This document shows positions 35,869 through 45,825 of a stretch of DNA of 64,000 bases, piece by piece. The notes below the pieces were generated by a model. The model ran no database searches and had not been told where the DNA came from. It worked only from the letters and a program-made list of their open reading frames with translations. The DNA is from Sinorhizobium meliloti 4H41 (GTDB lineage: Bacteria > Pseudomonadota > Alphaproteobacteria > Rhizobiales > Rhizobiaceae), in NCBI RefSeq assembly GCF_000375585.1, contig NZ_AQWP01000001.1, positions 880,761-944,760 on the forward strand, given 5' to 3'. How positions within the stretch are numbered: the first letter of the stretch is position 1; every line of letters begins with the position of its first letter. A program made the translations under genes and the position numbers.

Positions 35869-36204
35869 TCAGTGACGGCCGTTTTTGCTGACGAGGCTTC
35901 TCGGCGCGACGTTGCGCCATGCGGTTTCCATGGACTGGCGAACGAGTTCGTCGTCGGCACCGACGAAATAGAATGATGTCCAGCCGCGTGCGCCCCAGCC
36001 GCCGGGAACGGCGGCGCAGACGCCGGGCTCCATTTCCAGAAGCATTCGCTGCTGGTCCGGCGTGAACTTGAATACGGCGCGACCGGCTTCCGGCAGGGTC
36101 ATGAAAATCCGGTTGCCCACACGGAAATCCCGTGCACCGAAATGGGCATTTTCCTGGGTTCCCGGAAGGCTCAGGGCCAGCTTTTCGATTTCTTCGGACA
36201 GCAT
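35869..36204 (-). CDS. MmcQ/YjbR family protein
   Basis: A 111-residue protein of the MmcQ/YjbR family (CyaY-like DNA-binding fold), with the pattern LSLPGTQENAHFGARDFRVGNRIFMTL and the C-terminal WTSFYFVGADDELVRQSMETAW. No precise function is known. The start at 36204 gives the usual length, though no ribosome site is visible. It lies 65 bases downstream of the 46-residue gene on the same strand, so the two may share a transcript. Confidence 0.8.
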   Translation of the reverse strand: MLSEEIEKLALSLPGTQENAHFGARDFRVGNRIFMTLPEAGRAVFKFTPDQQRMLLEMEPGVCAAVPGGWGARGWTSFYFVGADDELVRQSMETAWRNVAPRSLVSKNGRH

Positions 36205-36269
36205 GGAAGGAGAGTAGCACGGAATTGCCGATTGGCAAAAAACCGGCGGCGCCGGGCCGCCGGGGCAAT

Positions 36270-36410
36270 TCACTCTGCAGGGGGAACGGTCTTCTCTGCA
36301 GCCTCGCCGACCGTGCGCATTTCGCGCCACTCGTTCTCGAACCGCTCGAGCAGCGACTGCGGGATTCTGGATTGCGGTGATACCGGCGGCTTGTTCGCGA
36401 GTGTCTTCAT
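36270..36410 (-). CDS. 46-residue small protein with strong ribosome site
   Basis: A short gene, ATG at 36410 and TGA at 36270, preceded on the coding strand by AAAGGAGG with ideal spacing. The product begins MKTLANKPPVSPQSRIPQSL and continues with an acidic amphipathic helix (LLERFENEWREMRTVGEAAE). It has no signal peptide or membrane segment. The ribosome site, clean start and stop, and a codon choice like the neighbours make it a likely real gene. The MmcQ/YjbR gene follows 65 bases downstream. Unknown function. Confidence 0.6.
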   Translation of the reverse strand: MKTLANKPPVSPQSRIPQSLLERFENEWREMRTVGEAAEKTVPPAE

Positions 36411-36753
36411 CCGGTCCTCCTTTGGGCGAGACTGTTGGACTGGGCGGACGATTCCACAGGATAAAGACTTTGTAAATCAGCGGTTTAAAGCATTTAAACG
36501 ATTGAAAAAAATTTAAATCGATTAATTTCTCAGCCGATCCACAGAAAGGTGGCAGCAGTCTCATTGATACCCGCGCCGAGCTATCCGAAAGATTTGTTCG
36601 CCAACCTCTGCAATCTGTGGTCGATCCCCGTGACAGAGGTCAGACAACCGCCGGACGCGGGTCCGCGGATCCTCAAGGCCGACATTCATTTGCCATTCAG
36701 CCTGTATCGGTTAATGATTCCGGCATAGTGCTTCCCAAGTCGAAAGTGCGTTC
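36411..36753. other. Divergent intergenic region upstream of feuN, with AT-rich island
   Basis: 343 bases with no gene I can support. The stretch 36465-36530 is strongly AT-rich against the GC-rich background, with runs such as TTTAAA-GCA-TTTAAA (36482-36496) and AAAAAAATTTAAAT a little further on. It should hold the promoters of the leftward 46-residue gene and of feuN; the AT-rich core is a candidate site for a nucleoid-type regulator such as MucR. Confidence 0.55.
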
Positions 36754-37005
36754 ATGTCTTCAGCATTGACCATAGCCGCGCTCGCCGCAGGCCTCGCAGG
36801 CTTTTCTCCGCCTGCCGTCAACATGCCTGCGGTTGTCGTCCGCGTGGCTGGCGATTGCAGCGCGGCCGCCGCGCAGGTGGTTGCCCAGACGGGTGGCGAG
36901 CTGCTTTCTGCCCAGCCAACCGGCGATGGGCAGTGCGTGGTGACGGTGCTCATCCCGGGAAACGGGGGGCGCCCCAAGAAAGTCACGGTGAAAGTGCCTA
37001 TGTAA
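36754..37005 (+). CDS. feuN: FeuN, small periplasmic modulator of FeuQ
   Basis: An 83-residue exported protein immediately upstream of feuPQ. It has a signal-peptide-like N-terminus (MSSALTIAALAAGLAGFSPP) and a mature part with two cysteines (VAGDCSAAAA, GDGQCVVTV) and a basic C-terminus (GGRPKKVTVKVPM). Position, size and export signal match FeuN of S. meliloti, reported as a negative modulator of the FeuP/FeuQ two-component system that acts on the sensor kinase from the periplasm. It is 40 bases before feuP on the same strand. No strong ribosome site precedes the ATG. Confidence 0.85.
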   Translation: MSSALTIAALAAGLAGFSPPAVNMPAVVVRVAGDCSAAAAQVVAQTGGELLSAQPTGDGQCVVTVLIPGNGGRPKKVTVKVPM

Positions 37006-37045
37006 GCTTTTTCGGGGTACCCGAAGGCAAGGGAAGTGGACGAGA

Positions 37046-37717
37046 ATGCGCATTCTGATCGTCGAGGACGATACCAATCTGAACAGGCAGCTGGCCGACG
37101 CTCTCAAGGAGGCCGGTTATGTCGTCGACCAGGCTTATGACGGCGAAGAGGGCCACTATTTGGGCGATGCGGAGCCCTATGATGCGGTAATTCTCGATAT
37201 AGGCCTTCCGGAGATGGACGGCATTACCGTTCTCGAGAAGTGGCGCGCAGACGGCAAGACCATGCCGGTGCTGATCCTGACCGCCCGCGATCGATGGAGC
37301 GACAAGGTCGCCGGCATCGATGCCGGCGCGGACGATTATGTGGCGAAGCCTTTCCACGTAGAGGAGGTGCTGGCCCGCATCCGTGCGTTGATCCGGCGGG
37401 CCGCCGGGCACGCAAGCTCCGAGATCGTCTGCGGCCCCGTCCGTCTCGACACCAAGGGCTCCAAGGCGACCGTCGCAGGCGTGGCGCTGAAGCTCACATC
37501 GCACGAGTTCCGTCTGCTTTCCTACCTCATGCACCATATGGGACAGGTGGTTTCCCGCACCGAGCTGGTCGAACACATGTATGATCAGGACTTCGATCGC
37601 GATTCCAACACGATCGAGGTTTTCATCGGCCGGCTCCGCAAGAAGATCGGCAATGATCTGATCGAAACGGTGCGCGGCCTCGGATATCGCATGCAAGCAC
37701 CCGGCAATGGCCATTAG
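37046..37717 (+). CDS. feuP: Response regulator FeuP (OmpR family)
   Basis: A 223-residue OmpR-type regulator: receiver domain with phospho-acceptor Asp51 (AVILDIGLPEMDG), conserved Lys in DYVAKPF, and a winged-helix DNA-binding domain (LTSHEFRLLSYLMHHMGQVVSR, then TIEVFIGRLRKKIG). In S. meliloti FeuP activates genes for cyclic glucan export (ndvA) and is needed for symbiosis; in R. leguminosarum feuPQ was linked to iron uptake next to cycHJKL, the same neighbourhood seen here. It overlaps feuQ by 11 bases. Confidence 0.93.
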   Translation: MRILIVEDDTNLNRQLADALKEAGYVVDQAYDGEEGHYLGDAEPYDAVILDIGLPEMDGITVLEKWRADGKTMPVLILTARDRWSDKVAGIDAGADDYVAKPFHVEEVLARIRALIRRAAGHASSEIVCGPVRLDTKGSKATVAGVALKLTSHEFRLLSYLMHHMGQVVSRTELVEHMYDQDFDRDSNTIEVFIGRLRKKIGNDLIETVRGLGYRMQAPGNGH

Positions 37718-39092
37718 ATCGCTCACGGCGCGCGTTCTGGCGGTTTCGACCGTCTGGGCCGTCGTTGCCCTCGTGGTGATCGGGGTGGTCATCTCCGCAC
37801 TTTATCGGCAGGGCTCCGAGCGCGGCTTTCAGGACCTGCTGCGGGCGCAGCTCTACAACGTCATCAACTCCATCTCTGTCGACGAGAAGGCCGCGCTCTC
37901 CGGGAGCCCGCAGCTTGGCGACCTGCGCTTTTCCCAGCCGCAGACGGGCTGGTATTGGATCGTCGAGCCGATCGGCGAATTCGACACGCCGCCGCTGATA
38001 TCGACCTCGCTCGGCACGGCGAAACTGCCGATCGTCAGCGTCGACGAGGTCCCCTTCGATATCCGCTACGAGCGGTTCTACACCACCACGGATCCGTTCG
38101 GAAACGCGGTGGAGGTGGCCGAAACCGAGGTCGTTCTCGACATTCAGGGCCACGCCGCCCGCTTCCGCGTCGCGGGCAATCGCGATGTCCTCGAGGCCGA
38201 CATAGACCGCTTCACGCGCAACCTCACGATCGCCCTGTCCATTTTCGGTCTTGGCGGCCTTGGCGTTAACGCGCTCACGATCCTGTTCGGCCTGAAGCCG
38301 CTCGACCAGGTACGCCGCTCGCTCGAAAAGATCCGCACGGGCGAAAGCGAACGGCTGGATGGCGCCTTCCCGCGGGAGATCCAACCCCTTGCCAACGAGG
38401 TGAATGCGCTGATCGACAGCAATCGGCGTATCGTCGAACGCGCGCGCATGCAGGTCGGCAATCTGGCCCACTCGCTCAAGACGCCGATCGCCGTGCTGCT
38501 CAACGAGGCGAGAGTGCTGGAGGTGCCGCACGGCGAGCTGGTCAGGGCCCAGGCGGACGCCATGCAGACACAGGTGCAATCCTATCTCAGCCGCGCCAGG
38601 ATTGCCGCCCAGCGCGGGTCGGTTCTGGCGCGGACCGAAGCCCAGCCGGCACTGGAAAGAATCATGCGGGTGATGCGGCGGCTCAACCCCGACAAGCAAT
38701 TCAGCCTCTCCATCAACCCGCCCGGACTGGTGCTGGCGATGGAACAGCAGGACGTCGAGGAAACGGTCGGCAACTTGCTGGAAAACGCCGCCCGTTACGC
38801 GCAGGATAGGATTTCGCTGAATGTTGAGCCGGCTCCCGAAGATGCGCGCGAAAGGGAGCCGGGCCGCCAGTGGATCGTGCTCCAGATCGACGACGATGGA
38901 CCGGGGCTCGACCCCGATCAGATCGCGGTGGCGATGAAACGCGGCAAGCGGCTCGACGAGAGCAAGCCCGGAACCGGGCTCGGTCTTTCGATCGTAAGCG
39001 AGATCGTGGGTGAATATCAGGGAAGTGTGGAGCTCAGCCGTCGCGATGTTGGAGGGTTGCGGGCTACCCTCGTACTGCCGGCCGCGGTCTGA
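37707..39092 (+). CDS. feuQ: Sensor histidine kinase FeuQ
   Basis: A 461-residue membrane sensor kinase. Two membrane segments (about residues 10-32 and 170-192) enclose a periplasmic sensor domain of some 140 residues, the likely contact site of FeuN. A HAMP-like linker follows, then HisKA with His255 (NLAHSLKTPIAVLLNEA) and HATPase (NLLENAARY, DDDGPGL, GTGLGLSIV). The H-box has the PhoQ-like HSLKTP form. The start overlaps feuP, so the pair is coupled. The substrate sensed is not known from sequence; osmotic stress has been linked to the system. Confidence 0.92.
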   Translation: MAIRSLTARVLAVSTVWAVVALVVIGVVISALYRQGSERGFQDLLRAQLYNVINSISVDEKAALSGSPQLGDLRFSQPQTGWYWIVEPIGEFDTPPLISTSLGTAKLPIVSVDEVPFDIRYERFYTTTDPFGNAVEVAETEVVLDIQGHAARFRVAGNRDVLEADIDRFTRNLTIALSIFGLGGLGVNALTILFGLKPLDQVRRSLEKIRTGESERLDGAFPREIQPLANEVNALIDSNRRIVERARMQVGNLAHSLKTPIAVLLNEARVLEVPHGELVRAQADAMQTQVQSYLSRARIAAQRGSVLARTEAQPALERIMRVMRRLNPDKQFSLSINPPGLVLAMEQQDVEETVGNLLENAARYAQDRISLNVEPAPEDAREREPGRQWIVLQIDDDGPGLDPDQIAVAMKRGKRLDESKPGTGLGLSIVSEIVGEYQGSVELSRRDVGGLRATLVLPAAV

Positions 39093-39288
39093 GCGCCGGT
39101 CGGATACGGCTGATGCGGGACGATCGTGATCCGGCGGTCACACCCGGACCTGAAAATGCCGGCGCTGACGGCAGGCGGTTGCCTCCACCCGCAGGTGGTG
39201 CAAAAAGAACCCGACCGGAGTCAGCCGTTTCGATGGATATTCCCGAGGCGCGACTGGCGACCGACAAGAGGAATGAGTAGCGCGTATC

Positions 39289-39753
39289 ATGAGGAATTAC
39301 GCAGAAATGACGCGAGCTTTCGCGTCACGCGGTAGGATCGCGGTGGTGGCTTCGGGTGTAGCCCTCGCCGGCTGTGGCACGACCTCGTCCGGTCAGGGTG
39401 GGGCGGTTGCCGGACTCGGAGCAGCGTCCACCCGCGTTGCATCGTCCGCCACCTATATCGAAGCCCTGCAGGGTGGCGTCGTTTCGCGTCTCGGCGGCGT
39501 CGAGCTCGGCACGTCGGATCGGCAGCGGGCACTCGAGGCCGAGTATCGCGCCCTCGAAGCCGCGCCGGGCGGGCAGCCCGTCGCCTGGCAAGGGCGGGGT
39601 GTCAGCGGCTCGGTCGTCGCTGCCGCACCCTATCAGGTCGGGTCGCAGAATTGCCGTCAGTACAGCCATACGGTGACCATCAAGAGCCAACAGACCACGG
39701 CACGCGGCGCCGCCTGTCGCAACAGCGATGGAAGCTGGACGCCGCTCACCTGA
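39289..39753 (+). CDS. Outer-membrane lipoprotein, 17-kDa surface-antigen-like
   Basis: A 154-residue predicted lipoprotein. The lipobox LAGC is at residues 26-29 and is followed by a Ser/Gly-rich linker. The C-terminal half (SQNCRQYSHTVTIKSQQTTARG then GAACRNSDGSWTPL) matches the tail of the rickettsial 17-kDa surface antigen family, with the paired cysteines. The usual glycine-zipper region in the middle is reduced here. The start is uncertain: ATG at 39289 or 39307. It lies between feuQ and cycH on the same strand. Confidence 0.75.
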   Translation: MRNYAEMTRAFASRGRIAVVASGVALAGCGTTSSGQGGAVAGLGAASTRVASSATYIEALQGGVVSRLGGVELGTSDRQRALEAEYRALEAAPGGQPVAWQGRGVSGSVVAAAPYQVGSQNCRQYSHTVTIKSQQTTARGAACRNSDGSWTPLT

Positions 39754-39924
39754 GCGGCACCGCCCTCGAATATCGCGAACCGTGGAAGGTGTTGAATCGC
39801 GGGGGCTGCTTTGGGCGAGCGGATTCTTCTTGCGCGGCCGCATTCTTGCGGCGAAACGCCTCAAATATACGTCATTGCCGGTTTTCGAGTTGGAATGACA
39901 TGGCCCTCATAGTATTCCCCAAGC

Positions 39925-41070
39925 ATGTTGTTCTGGATCCTCGTCGCCATTCTGACGGCGGCTGTCGCAGCCGTGCTTCTTCTGCCGCTCATGCGGGCGG
40001 TAGAACCGCTGCCGTCTCGCCATAGTCACGACATCGAAGTCTATCGCGATCAGCTCGGCGAGTTGGCGCGGGACCGGGAGGCCGGTCTGATCGGAAGCGA
40101 TGAGGCCGAGCTGGCCAGGGCCGAGATCGCCCGCCGCATGCTGGCCGCCAGTGCCGCGGATCAGGCTGTGGCGGAGCGCACGCCGAAGCGGCTTCTATCC
40201 AACCGCCTGGCGCAGGCTTTCATTTTCCTCTGTCTTCCGGCCGTCGGCCTTTGTCTCTATTTGACGACCGGCAGCCCCGGTGTGCCGGCACAGCCGCTCG
40301 CGGCTCGCCTTGCCGACCCCGGCGACGACGTCAACATCCTGATCGCGAAGGCCGAAAACCACCTGGCCCTCAATCCGCAGGACGGGGCCGGCTGGGATCT
40401 GCTGGCGCCGATCTACATGCGCCATGGCCGCGTGGACGACGCCGTCGCCGCCTACGACCGCGCGATCCGCCTGCTCGGGCCAACCCCGGCGAGAATGGGC
40501 GGCTACGCCGAGGCTCTTGTGGCGCAGGCCGGCGGCCTGGTCACATCCGAGGCGCAGAACGCGCTGCAAAAGGCGCTGGCGCTCGACCCCGACGATCCGC
40601 GCTCCGCATTCTACCTCGCACTCGGCCTGAAGCAGGAGGGCAAGCACACCGATGCGCTCGCAGCCTTCCGCAAGCTCGGGGAGCGCTCACCGGCCGATGC
40701 GCCCTGGCTGTCTCTGGTGAACCAGCATATCGCGGAGCTCGCCGCCGCCCCGGCCGGTCCAGGCCCTGCCGCGCCCGGAAATCCGGCTCCCGGCGATATT
40801 GCCGCCGCAGAGGAAATGAATGCCGGCGACCGGCAGGCGATGATCCGCGGCATGGTCGACAGCCTGGCAAGCCGCCTGAAGGAGGATCCGGCCAACCTGG
40901 AGGGGTGGATGCGCCTGATCCGTTCCTATGTGGTGCTCGACCAAAGGGACAGGGCGAAAGATGCGTTGCATGACGGGCTGAGAGCCTTCCCGGAAACGGG
41001 CGAGCAGGGAAAGCAGTTGCTGGCCTTGGCCCGGGAACTGGGGATCGACGCGGGCGGAGAGGCTGAATGA
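39925..41070 (+). CDS. cycH: Cytochrome c maturation protein CycH (CcmI)
   Basis: A 381-residue inner-membrane protein that presents apocytochrome c to the haem lyase. Two membrane segments (about residues 2-22 and 97-112) flank a cytoplasmic loop with the family pattern [22 protein letters not shown]; the periplasmic part carries TPR repeats ([43 protein letters not shown]) that bind the apocytochrome C-terminus. It is the first gene of cycHJKL and its stop overlaps the cycJ start. Confidence 0.93.
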   Translation: MLFWILVAILTAAVAAVLLLPLMRAVEPLPSRHSHDIEVYRDQLGELARDREAGLIGSDEAELARAEIARRMLAASAADQAVAERTPKRLLSNRLAQAFIFLCLPAVGLCLYLTTGSPGVPAQPLAARLADPGDDVNILIAKAENHLALNPQDGAGWDLLAPIYMRHGRVDDAVAAYDRAIRLLGPTPARMGGYAEALVAQAGGLVTSEAQNALQKALALDPDDPRSAFYLALGLKQEGKHTDALAAFRKLGERSPADAPWLSLVNQHIAELAAAPAGPGPAAPGNPAPGDIAAAEEMNAGDRQAMIRGMVDSLASRLKEDPANLEGWMRLIRSYVVLDQRDRAKDALHDGLRAFPETGEQGKQLLALARELGIDAGGEAE

Positions 41071-41519
41071 CACGCAAGCAGAAAAGGTTGGCGATAATCG
41101 GCGGCGGCGTGGCATTTCTGACGGCCGCGGTGCTGCTCGTCATGTTCGCCTTCAGCCAGGCGGTCGCCTATTTCTACGTTCCGGGCGACCTTGAGAAGGC
41201 CGGCGTCGCGCCGGGGACGCGCATCCGCCTCGGCGGGCTTGTCGAGGCGGGCTCCGTAAAGCGCGGCGAGGGAAGGACCATCACATTCACGGTGACGGAC
41301 ACGCTTGCGACCGTTCCGGTGACCTATACGGGCATCCTGCCCGACCTCTTCCGCGAGGGCCAGGGCGTGGTGGCCGAGGGAGCCTTCGTCGGCGGCAGCC
41401 CGGTTTTCGTTGCCGACACCGTCCTCGCAAAGCATGATGAGACATACATGCCGAAGGATGTCGCCGACCGCCTCAAAGCGCAGGGCGTCACGCTCGGCGG
41501 GGAGGAAAACATCCGATGA
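41067..41519 (+). CDS. cycJ: Haem chaperone CycJ (CcmE)
   Basis: A 150-residue periplasmic, membrane-anchored haem chaperone. The N-terminal anchor ([20 protein letters not shown]) leads to an OB-fold domain; the haem-binding His is in [14 protein letters not shown] with the companion Tyr four residues on. It receives haem from the CcmABCD exporter and hands it to the lyase. It overlaps both neighbours by four bases (ATGA). Confidence 0.94.
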   Translation: MTRKQKRLAIIGGGVAFLTAAVLLVMFAFSQAVAYFYVPGDLEKAGVAPGTRIRLGGLVEAGSVKRGEGRTITFTVTDTLATVPVTYTGILPDLFREGQGVVAEGAFVGGSPVFVADTVLAKHDETYMPKDVADRLKAQGVTLGGEENIR

Positions 41520-43498
41520 TCATCGAACTCGGGCACTATGCACTGGTCCTGGCGCTCGCGACCGCGATCATCCAGGGCGTCTTGCCGGTCCTGGGAGTGC
41601 GGCGCGGCGACCCTTCCTTGATGGGCCTGGCAGCAAACGCGGCGCTCGTCTGCTTCTTGCTGGTGGCATTCTCCTTCGCGGTGCTGACATTCGCCTATGT
41701 GACTTCGGATTTCTCGGTCAAGAACGTCTGGGAGAACTCGCATTCCCTCAAACCGCTGATCTACAAGATCACCGGGGTCTGGGGAAACCATGAAGGCTCG
41801 ATGCTTCTCTGGCTGCTGATTCTCGTTTTCTTTTCCGCGATGGTGGCGCTCTTCGGCCGCAACCTGCCGGAGACGTTGAAGGCGAACGTGCTTGCGGTGC
41901 AGGCCTGGATCGCGACGGCCTTCACGCTCTTCGTCCTGCTGACCTCCAATCCCTTCGCGCGGCTCGTGCCGGCACCGGGCGAGGGCAGGGACCTCAACCC
42001 CGTGCTGCAGGATATCGGGCTCGCGATCCACCCGCCCTTGCTTTATCTCGGCTATGTCGGCTTTTCCGTATGCTTCTCCTTCGCGGTCGCCGCCCTCATA
42101 GAGGGGCGGATCGACGCGGCCTGGGCGCGATGGGTGCGGCCGTGGACACTCGCCGCCTGGACCTTTCTTACCGCCGGCATCGCCATGGGCTCCTATTGGG
42201 CCTATTACGAGTTGGGCTGGGGCGGCTGGTGGTTCTGGGACCCGGTCGAAAACGCCTCTTTCATGCCTTGGCTTGCCGGAACGGCACTTCTGCACTCGGC
42301 CCTGGTCATGGAGAAGCGAGAGGCGTTGAAGATCTGGACCGTGCTGCTGGCGATCATGACCTTTTCGCTGTCGCTGCTCGGCACGTTCCTGGTGCGCTCC
42401 GGCGTGCTGACATCCGTCCATGCCTTCGCCACCGACCCGACCCGCGGCGTCTTCATTCTCGCCATTCTGGTCGTGTTCATCGGCGGTGCGTTTTCGCTCT
42501 TTGCCTTCCGTGCCTCCCATCTCAAGGCCGGGGGAATATTCGCGCCGGTTTCGCGCGAGGGTGCGCTCGTCGTGAACAACCTGATCCTGACGACGGCCAC
42601 GGCGACGGTGCTGACCGGCACGCTGTATCCGCTGGTACTCGAAGCGCTGACCGGCGACAAGATTTCGGTCGGCGCGCCGTTCTTCAACATGACGTTCGGT
42701 CTGCTGATGCTGCCGCTCATCGCCGTCGTTCCCTTCGGTCCGCTGCTTGCCTGGAAGCGCGGCGACCTTGCCGGTGCGGCGCAACGTCTGTTTGCGGCTG
42801 CCGCCCTGGGCCTGCTCGCCGCTGCGATCTGCTATTACGCGCTGCACGGCGGCCCGGTCCTGGCTCCCTTCGGCCTCGGCCTCGGCGTCTACCTGATTCT
42901 GGGAGCGCTTACCGATCTGGTTCTGCGCTCCGGTCTCGGCAAAGTGGCGGCGGGCGTCGCCTGGAGACGGCTTTCGGGACTGCCGCGTTCGGCTTTCGGC
43001 ACGGCGCTCGCCCATATCGGGCTCGGTATCACCCTGATCGGGATAGTCACGGTCACGGCTTTCGAAACGGAAACGGTCGTCGAGATGAAGCCCGGCGCGG
43101 TGGTCGACGTCGGACGCTACAGCCTGCGCTTCGACGGCATGCGTGAAGGGCGCGGGCCGAACTATACCGAGGATGCCGGCCATTTCACGATCAGCCGGGG
43201 CGGCGTCGCGGTCAGCGATATCTGGTCGTCGAAACGGCTCTATTCCGCGCGCCGCATGCCGACGACGGAAGCCGGAATCCGGACCTTCGGGCTCAGTCAG
43301 CTCTATGTTTCGCTGGGCGACGACATGGCGGACGGCGGCATCGTTGTCCGCATCTGGTGGAAACCGCTGATTCTCTGCATCTGGGGCGGCGCGCTCGTGA
43401 TGATGGCTGGCGGCATCGTCTCGCTCAGCGATCGGCGCCTTCGCGTGGGCGCTCCGGCGCGTGCCAGAAAGGCGCTGGCGATGGGAGCTGCCGAATGA
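41516..43498 (+). CDS. cycK: Haem lyase subunit CycK (CcmF)
   Basis: A 660-residue membrane protein with about 14-15 helices that joins haem to apocytochrome c together with CycH and CycL. The tryptophan-rich haem-handling segment is [19 protein letters not shown], and conserved His residues flank it (for example [10 protein letters not shown] and [13 protein letters not shown]). A large periplasmic loop precedes the last helix ([20 protein letters not shown]). It overlaps cycJ and cycL. Confidence 0.95.
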   Translation: MIIELGHYALVLALATAIIQGVLPVLGVRRGDPSLMGLAANAALVCFLLVAFSFAVLTFAYVTSDFSVKNVWENSHSLKPLIYKITGVWGNHEGSMLLWLLILVFFSAMVALFGRNLPETLKANVLAVQAWIATAFTLFVLLTSNPFARLVPAPGEGRDLNPVLQDIGLAIHPPLLYLGYVGFSVCFSFAVAALIEGRIDAAWARWVRPWTLAAWTFLTAGIAMGSYWAYYELGWGGWWFWDPVENASFMPWLAGTALLHSALVMEKREALKIWTVLLAIMTFSLSLLGTFLVRSGVLTSVHAFATDPTRGVFILAILVVFIGGAFSLFAFRASHLKAGGIFAPVSREGALVVNNLILTTATATVLTGTLYPLVLEALTGDKISVGAPFFNMTFGLLMLPLIAVVPFGPLLAWKRGDLAGAAQRLFAAAALGLLAAAICYYALHGGPVLAPFGLGLGVYLILGALTDLVLRSGLGKVAAGVAWRRLSGLPRSAFGTALAHIGLGITLIGIVTVTAFETETVVEMKPGAVVDVGRYSLRFDGMREGRGPNYTEDAGHFTISRGGVAVSDIWSSKRLYSARRMPTTEAGIRTFGLSQLYVSLGDDMADGGIVVRIWWKPLILCIWGGALVMMAGGIVSLSDRRLRVGAPARARKALAMGAAE

Positions 43499-43953
43499 TC
43501 AGGCGGTTGCTGCTCGCGCTCTTCCTTCTCCTTGCCTCGGTCGTCCCGAGCCTTGCCGTCAATCCTGACGAGGTGCTCGCAGATCCGGCGCTAGAGGCGC
43601 GTGCCCGTGCGATTTCCGCCCAGCTTCGCTGCATGGTCTGCCAGAACCAGTCGATCGACGACTCCAATGCCGAACTCGCCAAGGACCTGCGGCTGCTCGT
43701 GCGCGAGCGGCTGAAGAACGGCGATTCCGACGAAGCCGTGATCTCCTACGTCGTCTCGCGCTATGGCGAATTCGTTCTTTTGAATCCCCGCTTCGAGGCC
43801 AAGACGCTCGTGCTGTGGGGCATGCCCGCCATCCTTCTCGTGGCCGGCATCGTCACCCTCGTCCTGGCGGCGCGGCGCCGCGCCGCGCGGATTCCCGGCG
43901 CACCCCTGTCCGCCGAGGAAAAGGAAGCGCTGGACAAGCTCCTGCGGCCCTGA
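43495..43953 (+). CDS. cycL: Thiol oxidoreductase subunit CycL (CcmH)
   Basis: A 152-residue protein that keeps the CXXCH cysteines of apocytochromes reduced. It has a signal peptide ([18 protein letters not shown]), the redox motif [19 protein letters not shown] and one C-terminal membrane anchor ([23 protein letters not shown]). The short length matches the alphaproteobacterial form, with the TPR part supplied separately by CycH. Last gene of cycHJKL; a small CCGGCA/TGCCGG hairpin (44004-44018) follows. Confidence 0.94.
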   Translation: MIRRLLLALFLLLASVVPSLAVNPDEVLADPALEARARAISAQLRCMVCQNQSIDDSNAELAKDLRLLVRERLKNGDSDEAVISYVVSRYGEFVLLNPRFEAKTLVLWGMPAILLVAGIVTLVLAARRRAARIPGAPLSAEEKEALDKLLRP

Positions 43954-44223
43954 TCTCGAGCGGGATTCCCCGGCGTTGCGGCGCACGATCCGGCGCAGGG
44001 ACTCCGGCAGCTTGCCGGGCCGATCGGAACATTACCAAAAATTCATCTGCCGGACAGAACTCAGTAAGGTCCAACCCGTTACATCTTTCGACATAGGCTG
44101 TTTCCCCAAGGGACAGCCAGACGAGCGGATCTCCGGCAGTCAGGCCCTTGGTCCGGCCGGAGAAAGGTTTCGAAGCCGCCTGCCCCCGCAGGCGGGCTTC
44201 CTGAAAGAGAGAAGGCAAAGCGA

Positions 44224-45774
44224 ATGTCCACGATCAAAACTTCCCGGCCCTCCTTGAAGACAGTGCTGAAGACAACGACGGTTGCGGGTGTCGCGGCCGT
44301 GCTGCTGACCACCGGCCTCCCGGCAGAAGTCACCAAGTCCTTCGCCGAAGCCGTCAGCGTGCCCGCTCCGGCTGTTCCAAGCTTCGCGAACGTCGTCGAC
44401 GCCGTTTCTCCGGCGGTCGTCTCCGTCCGCGTGCAGGCACGTGAGCGCGTCAGCGACGATGGCAGCAACTTCACCTTCGATTTCGGCGGCCGCGGCTTCG
44501 AGGATCTGCCCGAAGACCATCCGCTGCGGCGCTTCTTCCGCGAATTCGGCCCCGGTGACGGCGACCGCGCGGATCGCTGGCGCGACCGTCGCGGCCCCCG
44601 CGGCGAGGGTCGTCTCCGTCCGCGGGCGCAAGGCTCCGGCTTCTTCATCACCGAGGACGGTTACCTCGTCACCAATAATCATGTCGTCTCCGACGGCTCG
44701 GCCTTCACCGTCATATTGAACGACGGTACCGAGCTCGATGCCAAGCTCGTCGGCAAGGACAGCCGGACCGATCTCGCCGTGCTCAAGGTCGACGACAAGC
44801 GCAAGTTCACCTATGTCAAGTTCGCCGACGACGAAAAGGTCCGCGTCGGCGACTGGGTGGTCGCCGTCGGCAACCCCTTCGGCCTCGGCGGCACGGTGAC
44901 CGCGGGCATCATCTCCGCCCGGGGACGCGATATCGGTTCCGGTCCCTATGACGACTATCTGCAGGTCGACGCAGCGGTGAACCGCGGCAACTCCGGCGGC
45001 CCGACCTTCAACCTCGCAGGCGAAGTGGTCGGCATCAATACGGCCATCTTCTCGCCCTCCGGCGGCAATGTCGGCATCGCCTTCGCGATTCCCGCAACGG
45101 TCGCGAAAGACGTCGTCGACTCCTTGATGAAGGACGGCACGGTTTCGCGCGGCTGGCTGGGTGTCCAGATACAGCCGGTGACGAAGGACATCGCCGAGTC
45201 GCTCGGCCTGTCCGAAGCGAAGGGCGCCCTCGTCGTCGAACCTCAGGCAGGCTCGCCGGGTGAAAAGGCGGGCATCAAGAACGGTGACATCGTGACGGCC
45301 CTGAATGGCGAACCGGTCAAGGATCCGCGCGATCTTGCCCGTCGGGTTGCGGCATTGCGCCCCGGCTCCACCGCCGAGGTCACGCTGTGGCGTAGCGGCA
45401 AGTCGGAGACGGTCAAGCTCGAGATCGGCACGCTGCCGAGCGATTCCAAGGAAACGCCGGCGACCAGCGAAGCGCAGCCCGATGAAGGTCAGGCAGGCGA
45501 GGAGGCGCTGGCAGACCTCGGCCTGACGGTAACCCCGTCGGACGACGACAGTGGCGTCACGATCACGTCCGTCGATCCGGACTCCGCCGCTAGCGATCGC
45601 GGCCTGAAGGAAGGCGAGAAGATCGTCTCCGTCAACAATCAGGACGTGAAATCGGCGGACGACGTTCTCAAGGTCATCAACAACGCCAAGAAGGATGGGC
45701 GGACCAAGGCTCTGTTCCAGATCGAGGCTCAGGAAGGCAGCCGCTTCGTCGCACTCCCCATCGCTCAGGGCTGA
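44224..45774 (+). CDS. degP1: Periplasmic serine protease DegP1 (Do/HtrA)
   Basis: A 516-residue HtrA-type protease and chaperone for misfolded envelope proteins. A signal anchor (about residues 16-32) is followed by the trypsin-like domain with the triad His153 (TNNHVV), Asp183 (RTDLAVLK) and Ser257 (RGNSGGP), then two PDZ domains (from GWLGVQIQPVTKDIAESLGL and from LADLGLTVTPS). The LA loop (about 75-135) is rich in Arg, Asp and Gly, longer than in many relatives. The name follows the S. meliloti gene located between cycL and a two-component pair. A strong hairpin terminator follows. Confidence 0.93.
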   Translation: MSTIKTSRPSLKTVLKTTTVAGVAAVLLTTGLPAEVTKSFAEAVSVPAPAVPSFANVVDAVSPAVVSVRVQARERVSDDGSNFTFDFGGRGFEDLPEDHPLRRFFREFGPGDGDRADRWRDRRGPRGEGRLRPRAQGSGFFITEDGYLVTNNHVVSDGSAFTVILNDGTELDAKLVGKDSRTDLAVLKVDDKRKFTYVKFADDEKVRVGDWVVAVGNPFGLGGTVTAGIISARGRDIGSGPYDDYLQVDAAVNRGNSGGPTFNLAGEVVGINTAIFSPSGGNVGIAFAIPATVAKDVVDSLMKDGTVSRGWLGVQIQPVTKDIAESLGLSEAKGALVVEPQAGSPGEKAGIKNGDIVTALNGEPVKDPRDLARRVAALRPGSTAEVTLWRSGKSETVKLEIGTLPSDSKETPATSEAQPDEGQAGEEALADLGLTVTPSDDDSGVTITSVDPDSAASDRGLKEGEKIVSVNNQDVKSADDVLKVINNAKKDGRTKALFQIEAQEGSRFVALPIAQG

Positions 45775-45825
45775 GACGCCGCAGGAAGGGGCGCGGACTT
45801 TCCGAACCCCGCTCCGACTTGGAAG

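Noticed and set aside
41324..43183. 619-codon minus-strand frame opposite cycK
   Set aside because: Low-complexity, Gln/Arg/Glu-rich shadow of a conserved membrane protein gene.
44020..44060. GGAAC near 44026 as an extracytoplasmic-sigma (RpoE2-type) promoter for degP1
   Set aside because: No matching -10 element at the required spacing.
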